A model generated the notes under the pieces. The model was not told where the DNA came from and made no database searches. It was given only the letters and a program-made list of their open reading frames with translations. Made by a program: the position numbers and the translations under genes. Of a DNA stretch of 38,206 nt, positions 26,503 to 33,419 are shown in pieces. This stretch comes from Pseudomonadota bacterium. GTDB taxonomy: Bacteria; Pseudomonadota; Alphaproteobacteria; Acetobacterales; Acetobacteraceae. Numbering within the stretch: position 1 is the first letter of the stretch; every line of letters begins with the position of its first letter. Location: positions 1 to 38,206 of the forward strand of contig JAKADX010000041.1 of NCBI GenBank assembly GCA_021818505.1. The letters run 5' to 3'.

Positions 26503-26604
26503 GAACGAACTAAGAACACAGGTGCCCTCACCTGGGCAAGCACGATTTTCAGCCCGCTGGCTTCAGGCCCGGTCCCCGGGGGTCTGACCCTCCTGCCCCG
26601 CCAC

Positions 26605-26693
26605 CGTCATGCCCGGCGAAGGCCGGGCATCCACGTCTTTTGGCGGCCGACGAAAGGAAGGCGTGGGTGGCCGGGACAAGCCCGGCCATGACG
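26605..26693. repeat. Palindromic interspersed repeat (REP-like), two inverted hairpin arms
   Basis: The left arm (26605-26635) reads CGTCATGCCCGGC then GCCGGGCATCCACG; the right arm (26662-26693) is its diverged inverse, CGTGGGTGGCCGGG then CCCGGCCATGACG. Each arm forms its own hairpin, and together they make an 89-bp imperfect palindrome between a hypothetical gene and rmuC. The GTCATGCCCGGC/CATCCACG wording is a common intergenic repeat in Rhizobiales and Acetobacteraceae genomes (from memory). It differs from the RAYT-linked repeats further right. Confidence 0.65.
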
Positions 26694-26732
26694 ATGAGGG
26701 GCCCGGTGCATCGATGCTGACGACCATTGGTG

Positions 26733-28088
26733 TCAGGCCGGCTCCGCCGGCGCCTCGGCGTCCGCGGCGTCGAGCAGGGCGGCGGGCAGCGACTTGGTCG
26801 CCTTGGCGCCCATCGCCTTGAGCTGTTCCGCCTGCCGCAGCACGTTGCCGTTGCCGGTCGCGAGCTTCTTCATCGCCTCGTCATAGGCGTTGCGCGCCTG
26901 GTCCAGCCGGCCGCCGAGTGCCGTCATGTCGGCGACGAACGCCGCCAGCTTGTCGTAGAGCAGGCCGGCGCGGGTGGCGATCTGTTCGGCGTTGCGGTTG
27001 CGGGTCTCGACCTGCCAGACATTCGCCGCCGTGCGCAGGGCGACCATCAGCGTCGTCGGTGTTGCCAGTGCCACGCGGCTTTCGGCGGCGAAGCCGATCA
27101 GGCCGCGATCGGCCTGCACCGCCGCCGCCAGCGCGCCCTCGATGGGGACGAACATGATGACGAAATCGGGGCTGCCCGGCACCACGGCGTGATACGCCTT
27201 GGCGGACAGATCGCCGATCTGCGCGCGCAGCGCGGCGACATGCGCCCGCAGATGCCCGGCGCGCGCATCGTCGTCATCCGCGTTGACGTAGGACTCGAAG
27301 GCCCGCAGCGAAACCTTCGAGTCGATGACGAGGCTCTGCCCGTTCGGCAGCGGCACCACCACGTCCGCTTGCAGGCGTCGTCCGTCGGCGGTGACGTGGG
27401 ATTGCTGCGTGCGGTACTGCTCGCCTTTCACCAGCCCGGATTTCTCCAGGATGGAGTCGAGGATCATCTCGCCCCAGGCGCCGCGCATCTGCGCCTCGCC
27501 CCGCAGCGCGGTGGCGAGGCTTTCCGCCTCGGTCCGCACCTTGGCACTGTCCTCGCTCAGCCGCGCAATCTGCTCGGCGAGCAGCGCGCGACCGGTCACG
27601 CTTTCCGTATGCGCCGCCTGCAATCCCTGCTGGAACTCGGTCAGCTTCTCGCGCAGCGGCGCCAGCGTCGCGTCGATCTGCGTGCGGTTCTGGCGCGCGA
27701 AGGTCTCGCCGTGGCGCAGCAGCGTTTCATCGGCGAGTTGCTTGAATCGCAGCGCCAGTTGCTCGCGATCGTCGCGCATCTGCGCCGCGTGCTGCCGCTC
27801 CTGCTCCAGCGTCGCGCGCAGCCCGGCCGCCTCGGCGGTGCGCGCCTTGCTTTCCTGCCGCTCGGTGTCGAGTGCTGCCGCAAGCTGGCGATTCTGCTGC
27901 GCGAGGTCGGCGTTGGTGCGCGCACGCTCGGCGGCGAGCGCCGCTTCCTCGGCCTGCGATGTCCGCAGCGCCGCAAGGTCCGCCAGCGCCGCGCGCAATC
28001 GCCGGGACGCGACGAGCAGCAGTGTGGCCAGCACCGCAACCACGATCGCCGCCAGCACCGGCACCGCCGCCGGCCACAGAGTCTGCAT
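26733..28088 (-). CDS. rmuC: DNA recombination protein RmuC
   Basis: A 451-aa protein with an N-terminal membrane anchor (WPAAVPVLAAIVVAVLATLLLVA), a long Gln/Ala/Glu/Arg-rich coiled coil (about 35-185), and the RmuC nuclease-like domain: RGAWGEMILDSILEKSGLVKGEQY, then LQADVVVPLPNGQSLVIDSKVSL, where the Asp ... Asp-Ser-Lys pattern fits a PD-(D/E)xK fold. RmuC limits inversions and rearrangements at short repeats. ATG 28088 follows AAGGA by nine bases; the frame extends to 28256 without support. Confidence 0.95.
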   Translation of the reverse strand: MQTLWPAAVPVLAAIVVAVLATLLLVASRRLRAALADLAALRTSQAEEAALAAERARTNADLAQQNRQLAAALDTERQESKARTAEAAGLRATLEQERQHAAQMRDDREQLALRFKQLADETLLRHGETFARQNRTQIDATLAPLREKLTEFQQGLQAAHTESVTGRALLAEQIARLSEDSAKVRTEAESLATALRGEAQMRGAWGEMILDSILEKSGLVKGEQYRTQQSHVTADGRRLQADVVVPLPNGQSLVIDSKVSLRAFESYVNADDDDARAGHLRAHVAALRAQIGDLSAKAYHAVVPGSPDFVIMFVPIEGALAAAVQADRGLIGFAAESRVALATPTTLMVALRTAANVWQVETRNRNAEQIATRAGLLYDKLAAFVADMTALGGRLDQARNAYDEAMKKLATGNGNVLRQAEQLKAMGAKATKSLPAALLDAADAEAPAEPA

Positions 28089-28441
28089 CAGCCTGCTTCC
28101 TTGGCGTCCGGAACGATCCGGAGTATAGGAAGGCGCGGCCGTGGCTGTCGAGGCGAGTGGCCGTACCACTGGGGACTCGGCTTGGGCTTCGGATTTCGGT
28201 GATCTTGCAACGTCAGCCTCCGGTCGGTACTGGGCGGAACCGGACAATCGCATCACGGAGCAATCTGGCCGGGAGCGGAATGGGCAATTTGAACTGTGCC
28301 GTCATAACGAGCGCACGTTCGTTTTCTGCGCGGATCATCGGCATCGAGAAGATATGTAAGCCATGTCGCGTGGGCCCATGGGCTGGTTCAGATTGCGCCA
28401 AGGCACTATTTTGCCGATGGTGCTACAATGGGGGTATCCCA
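28089..28441. other. Intergenic region, 353 bp
   Basis: Between rmuC and the 84-aa orphan gene. Base composition falls from left to right. A 72-codon frame (28141-28359, GTG start) has no ribosome site and no coding features, so I do not call it. The right end holds the extended -10 element listed separately. No RNA gene was recognised. Confidence 0.5.
28421..28429 (+). promoter_or_regulatory. Extended -10 promoter element
   Basis: TGC followed by TACAAT, matching TGn-TATAAT in five of six positions. No good -35 lies 17 bases upstream, as expected for an extended -10 promoter. Transcription would start only a few bases before ATG 28442, giving a nearly leaderless message. Confidence 0.4.
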
Positions 28442-28696
28442 ATGGCTGAGCTGCGATGGGACAGATATTATTCTCGAAACGGCAAGATGGTCGTTCGCGC
28501 ACTTCCAATCGTCTGGATCGAGCCCGCAAACCGCTATGTTGAGATCTCGGATGGAGTTTCCGAACAACCTTGGCTGCCAGACGGCGGTGCGTCCAATATT
28601 ATTGGTCGGAACATCGGAGATTACGCAGTTGAGTCGGATGGATTCAAATACATTTTCTCGGACGAAGAGATGCAGGCCGACTTCGAGAAACTTTGA
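28442..28696 (+). CDS. Orphan hypothetical protein, 84 aa
   Basis: MAELRWDRYYSRNGKMVVRALPIVWIEPANRYVEISDGV... a compact, acidic, soluble-looking protein rich in Tyr, Trp and Ile, with no signal peptide, membrane helix or motif I recognise. Its codon choice and composition are AT-richer than the core genes around it, fitting acquired DNA. It directly precedes the truncated REP/RAYT element. A second frame at 28428 overlaps it but shows no protein-like composition. Called on composition, start context and amino-acid balance only. Confidence 0.55.
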   Translation: MAELRWDRYYSRNGKMVVRALPIVWIEPANRYVEISDGVSEQPWLPDGGASNIIGRNIGDYAVESDGFKYIFSDEEMQADFEKL

Positions 28697-28731
28697 CCAC
28701 TCCTGCAAGTGGCGTGCGTGCTCGGTCGAGA

Positions 28732-28781
28732 CAGCAAGCGTCGGGCGCATAAGCGAAGCGCCATGCGCCGACGCAGGCCGC
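28732..28781 (+). repeat. REP repeat, left end of truncated element
   Basis: Core GGGCGCATAAGCG then AAGCGCCATGCGCC; GGCGCAT and ATGCGCC pair to form a hairpin. It is preceded by CAGCAAGCG and followed by ACGCAGGCC. The inverse copy lies at 28959-29008. Confidence 0.8.
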
Positions 28782-28822
28782 AGCGGCTTCCGGTGCCGCA
28801 TGGGACACGGCACACTGCCCGC

Positions 28823-29023
28823 ATGCCGAATTATCGCCGCAACCGGGTGACGGGCGGGACGTACTTCTTCACGGCCAACCCGCTCGACCGCAACAGCCGG
28901 TTGCTTGTCACGCACGTCAATCTGCTGCCCGACGCGGTGTGGTATGTTCGGGCACGCGGTGGCCTGCGTTGGCGCATGGCGCTGCGCTTATGCGCCCTAC
29001 GCTTGCTGACCGGCCACCGCTGA
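28823..29023 (+). pseudogene. Truncated REP-associated tyrosine transposase
   Basis: The frame begins MPNYRRNRVTGGTYFFTANP and follows the intact transposase at 30094 for about 45 codons (LLVTHVNLLPDAVW). It then runs into the right-hand REP repeat and stops at 29023 after 66 codons. The catalytic HUH motif and tyrosine are missing, so it cannot be an active transposase. The deletion removed everything from the HUH motif to the 3' end. Confidence 0.8.
28959..29008 (-). repeat. REP repeat, right end of truncated element
   Basis: On the minus strand it reads CAGCAAGCGTAGGGCGCAT followed by AAGCGCAGCGCCATGCGCC, the inverse of the repeat at 28732-28781. The GTAG tetranucleotide at the foot of the hairpin is the hallmark of RAYT-recognised REPs. 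Confidence 0.8.
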
Positions 29024-29076
29024 ATGACAGCGCGCTATATACGAAGTGCGAAAATGCCCTTGCGGCACTCGGCAAG

Positions 29077-29922
29077 CTATACCTTGGACTTCTTCTTGTC
29101 GATCAGGCGTACCGCCGCATGTATCGTCGCGAGATAAAAATAAAAAATCCAGCTATACCATATGGCCTTGTCGTATCCGGCCTGCTGCTTTTCGTTGTGG
29201 TGGCGGATGGCGAAGTTGTTCGCGATGTTAAACAGCGCCGCGTCATCCTTGTTGGTCAGAACGCCGTCGAGCTGCGGGCGAAGATATTCGAGCACGTCCG
29301 CCAGATCGCGGATAGCGTCGCGCCGGTCGCTGTAAGTCGAGCGGTGCCGGCGAAATTTCGCCTGCGCCGCCTCGACGCGAGTGTTTACGTTTTCCGGGTC
29401 AGTGCTCGGCAGCGGCGCCGCGTGCAAGGGCTCAAGCCCGTGGTCGCCGAGCGCCAGCACTTCCCCAGCTTCGGAAAGCTCGTAGCCATTTTGGAAGGGT
29501 TCGAGCAGCTCGTTGATCTTCTCCCGATATTCCGCACGGCCAGCGGCCCGGTCGAAGGCGCTGCAATGCCAGCCGCAGTTAGAGTAGTCATGATAGTGAC
29601 GCTCGGTCGGTTTGGACACATGGTCAAACAAAAATTCAATCACGTCGAACAAGTCTTCCTCGGTGTAGTACTTAATTTTCTCACGGATGGGCGCAAGATT
29701 CTCCTTGCGCACAGCAAGCAGCAACGCGCCCTCGGTGCGACGCCCGAGGTTGCCGGCAACAAAGCCGACGTCCACGCATTCATAGCCCAGAGCTTCCTGA
29801 AAATATCCCTCGTCCTCCAAATAACCGAACAGCTCGCCAAAAAGGCGGCGCATTGTGTCGAGGTCGAACCCTCCAGCGAGCGGGTTCCGGCCGGTGCGGA
29901 CGGAGTAATATCGGCGGGCCAA
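29077..29922 (-). CDS. Uncharacterised protein, possible abortive-infection (AbiJ-like) relative
   Basis: About 281 aa, cytoplasmic, charged and aromatic-rich. Two parts: an N-terminal half (RRLFGELFGYLEDEGYFQEALG, IKYYTEEDLFDVIEFLFDHV, INELLEPFQNGYELSEAGEVL) and a C-terminal helical half (RDAIRDLADVLEYLRPQL, AALFNIANNFAIRHHNEKQQ, IWYSWIFYFYLATIHAAVRLI). The pattern of an EFxxxIN-like helix, then GYELxxxGE, then IANxFxIRHHN resembles uncharacterised proteins I associate with AbiJ N-terminal-type domains; this is memory-based. The DNA is visibly lower in GC than its flanks. TTG 29922 with AAGGA eight bases ahead is preferred; the frame to 30027 begins inside a REP repeat. A weak hairpin and TTTT follow the stop. 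Flanked by REP/RAYT elements. Confidence 0.7.
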   Translation of the reverse strand: MARRYYSVRTGRNPLAGGFDLDTMRRLFGELFGYLEDEGYFQEALGYECVDVGFVAGNLGRRTEGALLLAVRKENLAPIREKIKYYTEEDLFDVIEFLFDHVSKPTERHYHDYSNCGWHCSAFDRAAGRAEYREKINELLEPFQNGYELSEAGEVLALGDHGLEPLHAAPLPSTDPENVNTRVEAAQAKFRRHRSTYSDRRDAIRDLADVLEYLRPQLDGVLTNKDDAALFNIANNFAIRHHNEKQQAGYDKAIWYSWIFYFYLATIHAAVRLIDKKKSKV

Positions 29923-30000
29923 ATCGCCTATCCTTCGCGTCAACAGCCTGCAAAAAGGGCCAGCGGCCTTTTCCGGATTGTAGCGCGCCGGTCGTAGCAC

Positions 30001-30047
30001 GTGTAGGGCGCATAAGCGAAGCGCCATGCGCCGACGCAGGCCACGAC
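30001..30047 (+). repeat. REP repeat, left end of complete RAYT element
   Basis: Begins GTGTAGGGCGCATAAGCG and continues AAGCGCCATGCGCCGACGC, with the GTAG foot and the GGCGCAT/ATGCGCC hairpin. It nearly matches the repeats at 28732 and 28959 and is inverted relative to 30645-30686. Confidence 0.85.
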
Positions 30048-30093
30048 GACGGCGCTACTTCCGATCGCGCACGGGACACGGCACACTGCCCGC

Positions 30094-30696
30094 ATGCCGG
30101 ACTATCGACGCATCCGCGTGACGGGTGGAACGTACTTCTTCACTGCCAACTTGCTCGATCGCAGCAGCCGTCTGCTTGTCACGCACATCGACGTGCTGCG
30201 CGCTGCGGTGCGGGACGTCCGGTCGCGTGCGCCATTCCATATCGATGCCTGGGTGGTGCTGCCCGATCACGCGCATTGCATCTGGACACTGCCGCCGGAC
30301 GACGACGATTTTTCCGGCCGTTGGCGGGCGTTGAAGAAGGCGTTCACCAGGGCGCTGCCGTCGACCGAACCCCGCTCGCCGGTCAGGCGCCGGCGCGGCG
30401 AGCGCGGCATCTGGCAGCGGCGGTTTTGGGAACATACGATTCGTGACGAGCGGGATTATGCCAGCCACATGGACTACGTGCATTTCAATCCGGTCAGGCA
30501 CGGGCTTGCCGCACATGCAGCGGATTGGCCGTATTCCTCGTTCCGTCGCTGCATTGCGGCGGGGATGTATCCCGCCGATTGGAGCGTTCGCGATTCGGAG
30601 CCGGGCGATTGGGGGGAGAGACGGTTACGGGGTGTTGGCGCGGGGTGGCTTGCGTTGGCGCATGGCGCTTCGCTTATGCGCCCTACAGAGTCATGA
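30094..30696 (+). CDS. REP-associated tyrosine transposase (RAYT, Y1_Tnp family)
   Basis: A 200-aa HUH endonuclease of the IS200/IS605-like Y1 family. N-terminal YRRIRVTGGTYFFTANLLDR and FHIDAWVVLPDHAHCIWTLP give the metal-binding His59-x-His61; the helix RDERDYASHMDYVHFNPVRHGL carries the conserved tyrosine (probably Tyr128). GIWQRRFWEHTIRDE is a typical RAYT signature. The frame does not end before the right-hand REP: the last 20 or so residues are translated repeat, stopping at 30696. RAYTs nick and join REP hairpins. All catalytic residues are present, so it may be active. Confidence 0.92.
   Translation: MPDYRRIRVTGGTYFFTANLLDRSSRLLVTHIDVLRAAVRDVRSRAPFHIDAWVVLPDHAHCIWTLPPDDDDFSGRWRALKKAFTRALPSTEPRSPVRRRRGERGIWQRRFWEHTIRDERDYASHMDYVHFNPVRHGLAAHAADWPYSSFRRCIAAGMYPADWSVRDSEPGDWGERRLRGVGAGWLALAHGASLMRPTES
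30645..30686 (-). repeat. REP repeat, right end of complete RAYT element
   Basis: On the minus strand: GTAGGGCGCATAAGCG then AAGCGCCATGCGCC, inverse to 30001-30047. It overlaps the 3' end of the RAYT coding frame. Confidence 0.85.
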
Positions 30697-30708
30697 CGAA
30701 CGACCCGG

Positions 30709-31539
30709 CTACCCCTCCAGCAGCGCCGCCCGCAGCGCGCGGAAACTCGCTTCGTCCGGCGTGCAGATCAATCCGCCGTCCGTGCGGGTCGGCAGATAGG
30801 GGGAGCCGTCGAAGCGGGCGGCGTAGCCGCCGGCTTCGTGGTTCAGCAGCCAGCCGGGGGCGTGGTCCCAGGGCATCAGGCGGGCGAACAGCAGGAAGTG
30901 GCAGTGGCCGGCGGCGAGCGTGCGGTATTCGTGCGCGGCGCAGCGCAGGTCGAACGCGGAGGCCAGACGCGGCAGGTTGGCGGCGACCGTCGCGCGCAGG
31001 CCGCGCGGCAGGTAGCGCCAGGCCGCGGCACCCGTCATGCCCGCGACCGGCGCGGGGGCGGCCACGCGCAGGTCGCGGCGCGTGCCGTCGGGGGTTTCGG
31101 TCCAGGCGCCCTCCCCGCGCAGCGCCAGCGCCCAATCGTCGCCGAGCGGGTCATAGATCGCGGCGGCGACGATTTCCCCGCGCACCAGGGCCGCCGCCAT
31201 GGTGCCGAACAGCGGGAGGCCGGCGGCGAAGTTCTGCGTGCCGTCGATGGGATCGACGACGAAGGCCAGATCGGCGTCCGCCAAGCGACCGAGGATCGTT
31301 GGATCGGCCGATGTCGCCTCCTCGCCCACCACGGCGCAGGACGGGAAACGCCGGTGCAGGGCGGCGGTGATCGCGCGCTCCGCCGCCTCGTCGGCTTCGG
31401 TGACGAGATCGAGCGGGCCGGTCTTGGCGCGCACCGCGCCGGGGTCCAGGCGGCGGAAGCGCGGCATCACCTCGGCGCGCGCGGCATCGCGCAGCAATCC
31501 GGCCAGCGCCAGCGTGTCAGCGAGGGCAAAGCTGCTCAT
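30709..31539 (-). CDS. Inositol monophosphatase family protein
   Basis: A 276-aa Mg2+-dependent phosphatase of the IMPase/FIG superfamily. Metal-site motifs are all present: DLVTEADEAAE, Glu73 in VVGEE, Asp96 and Asp99 in VVDPIDGTQNF, and Asp225 in PWDHAPG. Possible substrates include inositol 1-phosphate, 3'-phosphoadenosine 5'-phosphate or histidinol phosphate; sequence alone does not decide. Its ATG overlaps the hflX stop (ATGA), so hfq-hflX and this gene form one operon. The adjacent REP/RAYT element ends about 20 bp after its stop. Confidence 0.92.
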   Translation of the reverse strand: MSSFALADTLALAGLLRDAARAEVMPRFRRLDPGAVRAKTGPLDLVTEADEAAERAITAALHRRFPSCAVVGEEATSADPTILGRLADADLAFVVDPIDGTQNFAAGLPLFGTMAAALVRGEIVAAAIYDPLGDDWALALRGEGAWTETPDGTRRDLRVAAPAPVAGMTGAAAWRYLPRGLRATVAANLPRLASAFDLRCAAHEYRTLAAGHCHFLLFARLMPWDHAPGWLLNHEAGGYAARFDGSPYLPTRTDGGLICTPDEASFRALRAALLEG

Positions 31540-32828
31540 GTCCGCTCGAACCTTGCCCGGTCGGCCGGCAGCAGGCGCACGCGGACATGCACGGCGTCGT
31601 CGCGATCCTCGCGCGCCAGCACCTCGCCGTGCTCATACAGCCACGCGAGCCGCGCGCCGTCGCCGTGGTCGATGGCGTAGTCGGCCACTTCCATGCCCTC
31701 CGAAATACGTGCGTCGATCGCGCCGCGCAGCGCCGGCAATCCCTCGCCGGTGACGGCGGAGACGACGACCGCGCCGGGACGCGCCGGCACGGCGGCAACA
31801 CCGCCCATCAGGTCGGCCTTGTTCAGCACTTCGATGCTGCGCTGCTGCCAACCCGAATCCAGCATCCCGTCGGCGACCATCCCCTCCAGCACCGCCAGCA
31901 CGTCGGCGCGCTGCGCCGCACTGTCGGGATGGGAGATGTCGCGCACATGCAGGATCACGTCGGCCTCCGCGACTTCCTCAAGCGTGGCGCGGAAGGCGGC
32001 GACCAGTTCGGTCGGCAGTTCGCTGATGAAACCCACCGTGTCCGACAGGATCGCGCGCCGGCCCGACGGCAGGCGCAGGCCGCGCATGGTCGGGTCGAGA
32101 GTTGCAAAAAGCTGGTCGCGCGCCACCACCTCGGCGCCGGTCAGCGCGTTGAACAGGGTGGATTTGCCGGCATTGGTGTAGCCGACCAGCGCGATCACCG
32201 GGAACGGCACGCGCCTTCGCGCGGCGCGGTGCAGATGGCGCGTGCGCCGCACCTGCTCCAGCTCGCGCTTGAGGCGCACGATGCGCTCGCCGATCAGCCG
32301 CCGGTCGGCCTCGATCTGCGTCTCACCAGGGCCGCCGAGGAAGCCGAAGCCGCCGCGCTGACGCTCCAGATGCGTCCAGGAACGCACCAGCCGGCTGCGC
32401 TGGTATTCCAGGTGCGCCAGTTCGACCTGCAACGCGCCCTCGCTGGTGCGCGCGCGCTCGCCGAAGATGTCGAGGATCAGGCCGGTGCGGTCGATGACCT
32501 TGCAGCCCCAGGCACGCTCCAGGTTGCGCTGCTGCACGGGGGAAAGCTGCGCGTCGATGATCGCGACCGTCACCGCCTGTTCGCGCAGCGCCTCGCCCTG
32601 CGCCGCGACCTGGCCTTCGCCGAGCAGGGTCGCGGGGCGGGCGGCGCGCAGCGGGACGATCGCGGAATGCACGACGACGAGGCCGATGGAAGCGGCCAGG
32701 CCGACGGCCTCAGCCAGCCGCGCCTCGGCGGCGCGCGTGGCCTCGCCCGGCCGGTCTTGCCGCTCCCATGGCAGGATGACCGCGGCGCGCGTCGGCGGCG
32801 CGCCCGTCGCCTCAGCCGCCGCCGGCAG
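31536..32828 (-). CDS. hflX: Ribosome-associated GTPase HflX (probable CTG start)
   Basis: A GTPase of about 430 aa that splits or rescues stalled ribosomes, especially under heat stress. The N-terminal HflX domain ([39 protein letters not shown]) leads to [19 protein letters not shown], then the G domain: G1 GYTNAGKST at about 216-224, G3 DTVGF, G4 NKADL. The first ATG, GTG or TTG in frame is GTG 32672, which would delete 52 conserved residues. Upstream the frame continues into the end of hfq, and CTG 32828 lies seven bases after GGGAG. I place the start there, overlapping hfq by 17 bases. hfq-hflX adjacency is classical. Confidence 0.9.
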   Translation of the reverse strand: MPAAAEATGAPPTRAAVILPWERQDRPGEATRAAEARLAEAVGLAASIGLVVVHSAIVPLRAARPATLLGEGQVAAQGEALREQAVTVAIIDAQLSPVQQRNLERAWGCKVIDRTGLILDIFGERARTSEGALQVELAHLEYQRSRLVRSWTHLERQRGGFGFLGGPGETQIEADRRLIGERIVRLKRELEQVRRTRHLHRAARRRVPFPVIALVGYTNAGKSTLFNALTGAEVVARDQLFATLDPTMRGLRLPSGRRAILSDTVGFISELPTELVAAFRATLEEVAEADVILHVRDISHPDSAAQRADVLAVLEGMVADGMLDSGWQQRSIEVLNKADLMGGVAAVPARPGAVVVSAVTGEGLPALRGAIDARISEGMEVADYAIDHGDGARLAWLYEHGEVLAREDRDDAVHVRVRLLPADRARFERT

Positions 32829-33111
32829 CGGCGTTCTCCCGTGACGAAATCGTCAGCGTGGTGGAGGACCCTTCGGGCCGCGTGGCGTCGAAGAGCTGGA
32901 TCGGCGCGCCCGGCATCACGGTGCTGATCGCGTGCTTGTAAACGAGCTGCGTATGCCCGTCGCGGCGCAGCAGTACCGAGAAATTGTCGAACCAGGTGAT
33001 GATGCCCTGGAGCTTCACGCCGTTCACCAGGAAGACGGTGACCGGGGTTTTGTTCTTGCGCACATGGTTCAGGAAAACATCCTGAACATTCTGCGATTTT
33101 TCGTTGGCCAC
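32812..33111 (-). CDS. hfq: RNA chaperone Hfq
   Basis: A 99-aa Sm-like protein forming a hexameric ring that pairs small RNAs with mRNAs. Sm1 and Sm2 are intact: [40 protein letters not shown], and [10 protein letters not shown] with the proximal-site residues Gln8, Phe41, Tyr58, Lys59 and His60. The Ser/Thr/Gly-rich tail after residue 75 is disordered. The start is GTG 33111, seven bases after AGGA, giving the usual (M)ANEKSQN; the frame extends to 33219 through the leader. Directly upstream of hflX. Confidence 0.97.
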   Translation of the reverse strand: MANEKSQNVQDVFLNHVRKNKTPVTVFLVNGVKLQGIITWFDNFSVLLRRDGHTQLVYKHAISTVMPGAPIQLFDATRPEGSSTTLTISSRENAAAGGG

Positions 33112-33419
33112 GAGGTAGTCCTCTTGTTGTCCTTGGGGTTCAAGTTGCCCTGACTCCTGCATCTCGCGCGTGGTGGCTCGGGATGCCGGGCCAAGTGTAG
33201 TCGCCATCCGCCCCGACACAAGCGCACGAGACCGTGCGCCGCAGAGCGGCAGTGCCTGTTCTATAGGCGCTCGTGCGGCGGCTCGCCAGTGCCGCGGCCG
33301 TGCCGACGGGCTGTCATGATTCTCACGAGTGTGGAACGGTCGCGAATCTAGGAATATCTCGCGAAACTGTTGCCCGCCGCCGTGCTTTTGCGCAGTTCAG
33401 GCAATTCGGGGGCTGGACA
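33112..33419. other. Divergent promoter region between hfq and the ThDP-enzyme gene, 308 bp
   Basis: No gene recognised. Frames of both flanking genes extend into it but lack family sequence. It should hold promoters for both directions; only a moderate hfq candidate was found. Confidence 0.5.
33194..33221 (-). promoter_or_regulatory. Possible hfq promoter
   Basis: On the minus strand: TTGTGT (33221-33216), a 16-base spacer, then TACACT (33199-33194), about 80 bp before the hfq GTG. Match to sigma70 consensus is moderate. Confidence 0.3.

Larger units (their letters stand above)
28732..29008 (+). mobile_element. Deletion derivative of a REP/RAYT element
   Basis: A 277-bp unit bounded by 50-bp inverted repeats (28732-28781 and 28959-29008) that differ at about four positions. 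Inside lies the 5' part of a RAYT gene joined directly to the right-hand repeat. The internal sequence matches the left part of the full element at 30001-30688 with scattered differences. This looks like a non-autonomous, MITE-like derivative. Confidence 0.75.
30001..30688 (+). mobile_element. Complete REP/RAYT element
   Basis: A 688-bp unit consisting of a left REP, an intact RAYT gene and an inverted right REP. It is of the same family as the shortened copy 1 kb to the left, and the two bracket the AbiJ-like gene. RAYTs are domesticated IS200/IS605-type HUH transposases linked to REP dispersal. Confidence 0.8.

Noticed and set aside
28141-28359. A 72-codon GTG-started frame after rmuC
   Set aside because: No ribosome site, no recognisable fold and biased composition; probably chance.
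28939-29997. A 352-codon plus-strand frame opposite the AbiJ-like gene
   Set aside because: It begins inside a REP repeat and has no ribosome site; the minus-strand frame has a far more natural amino-acid balance and a good start context.
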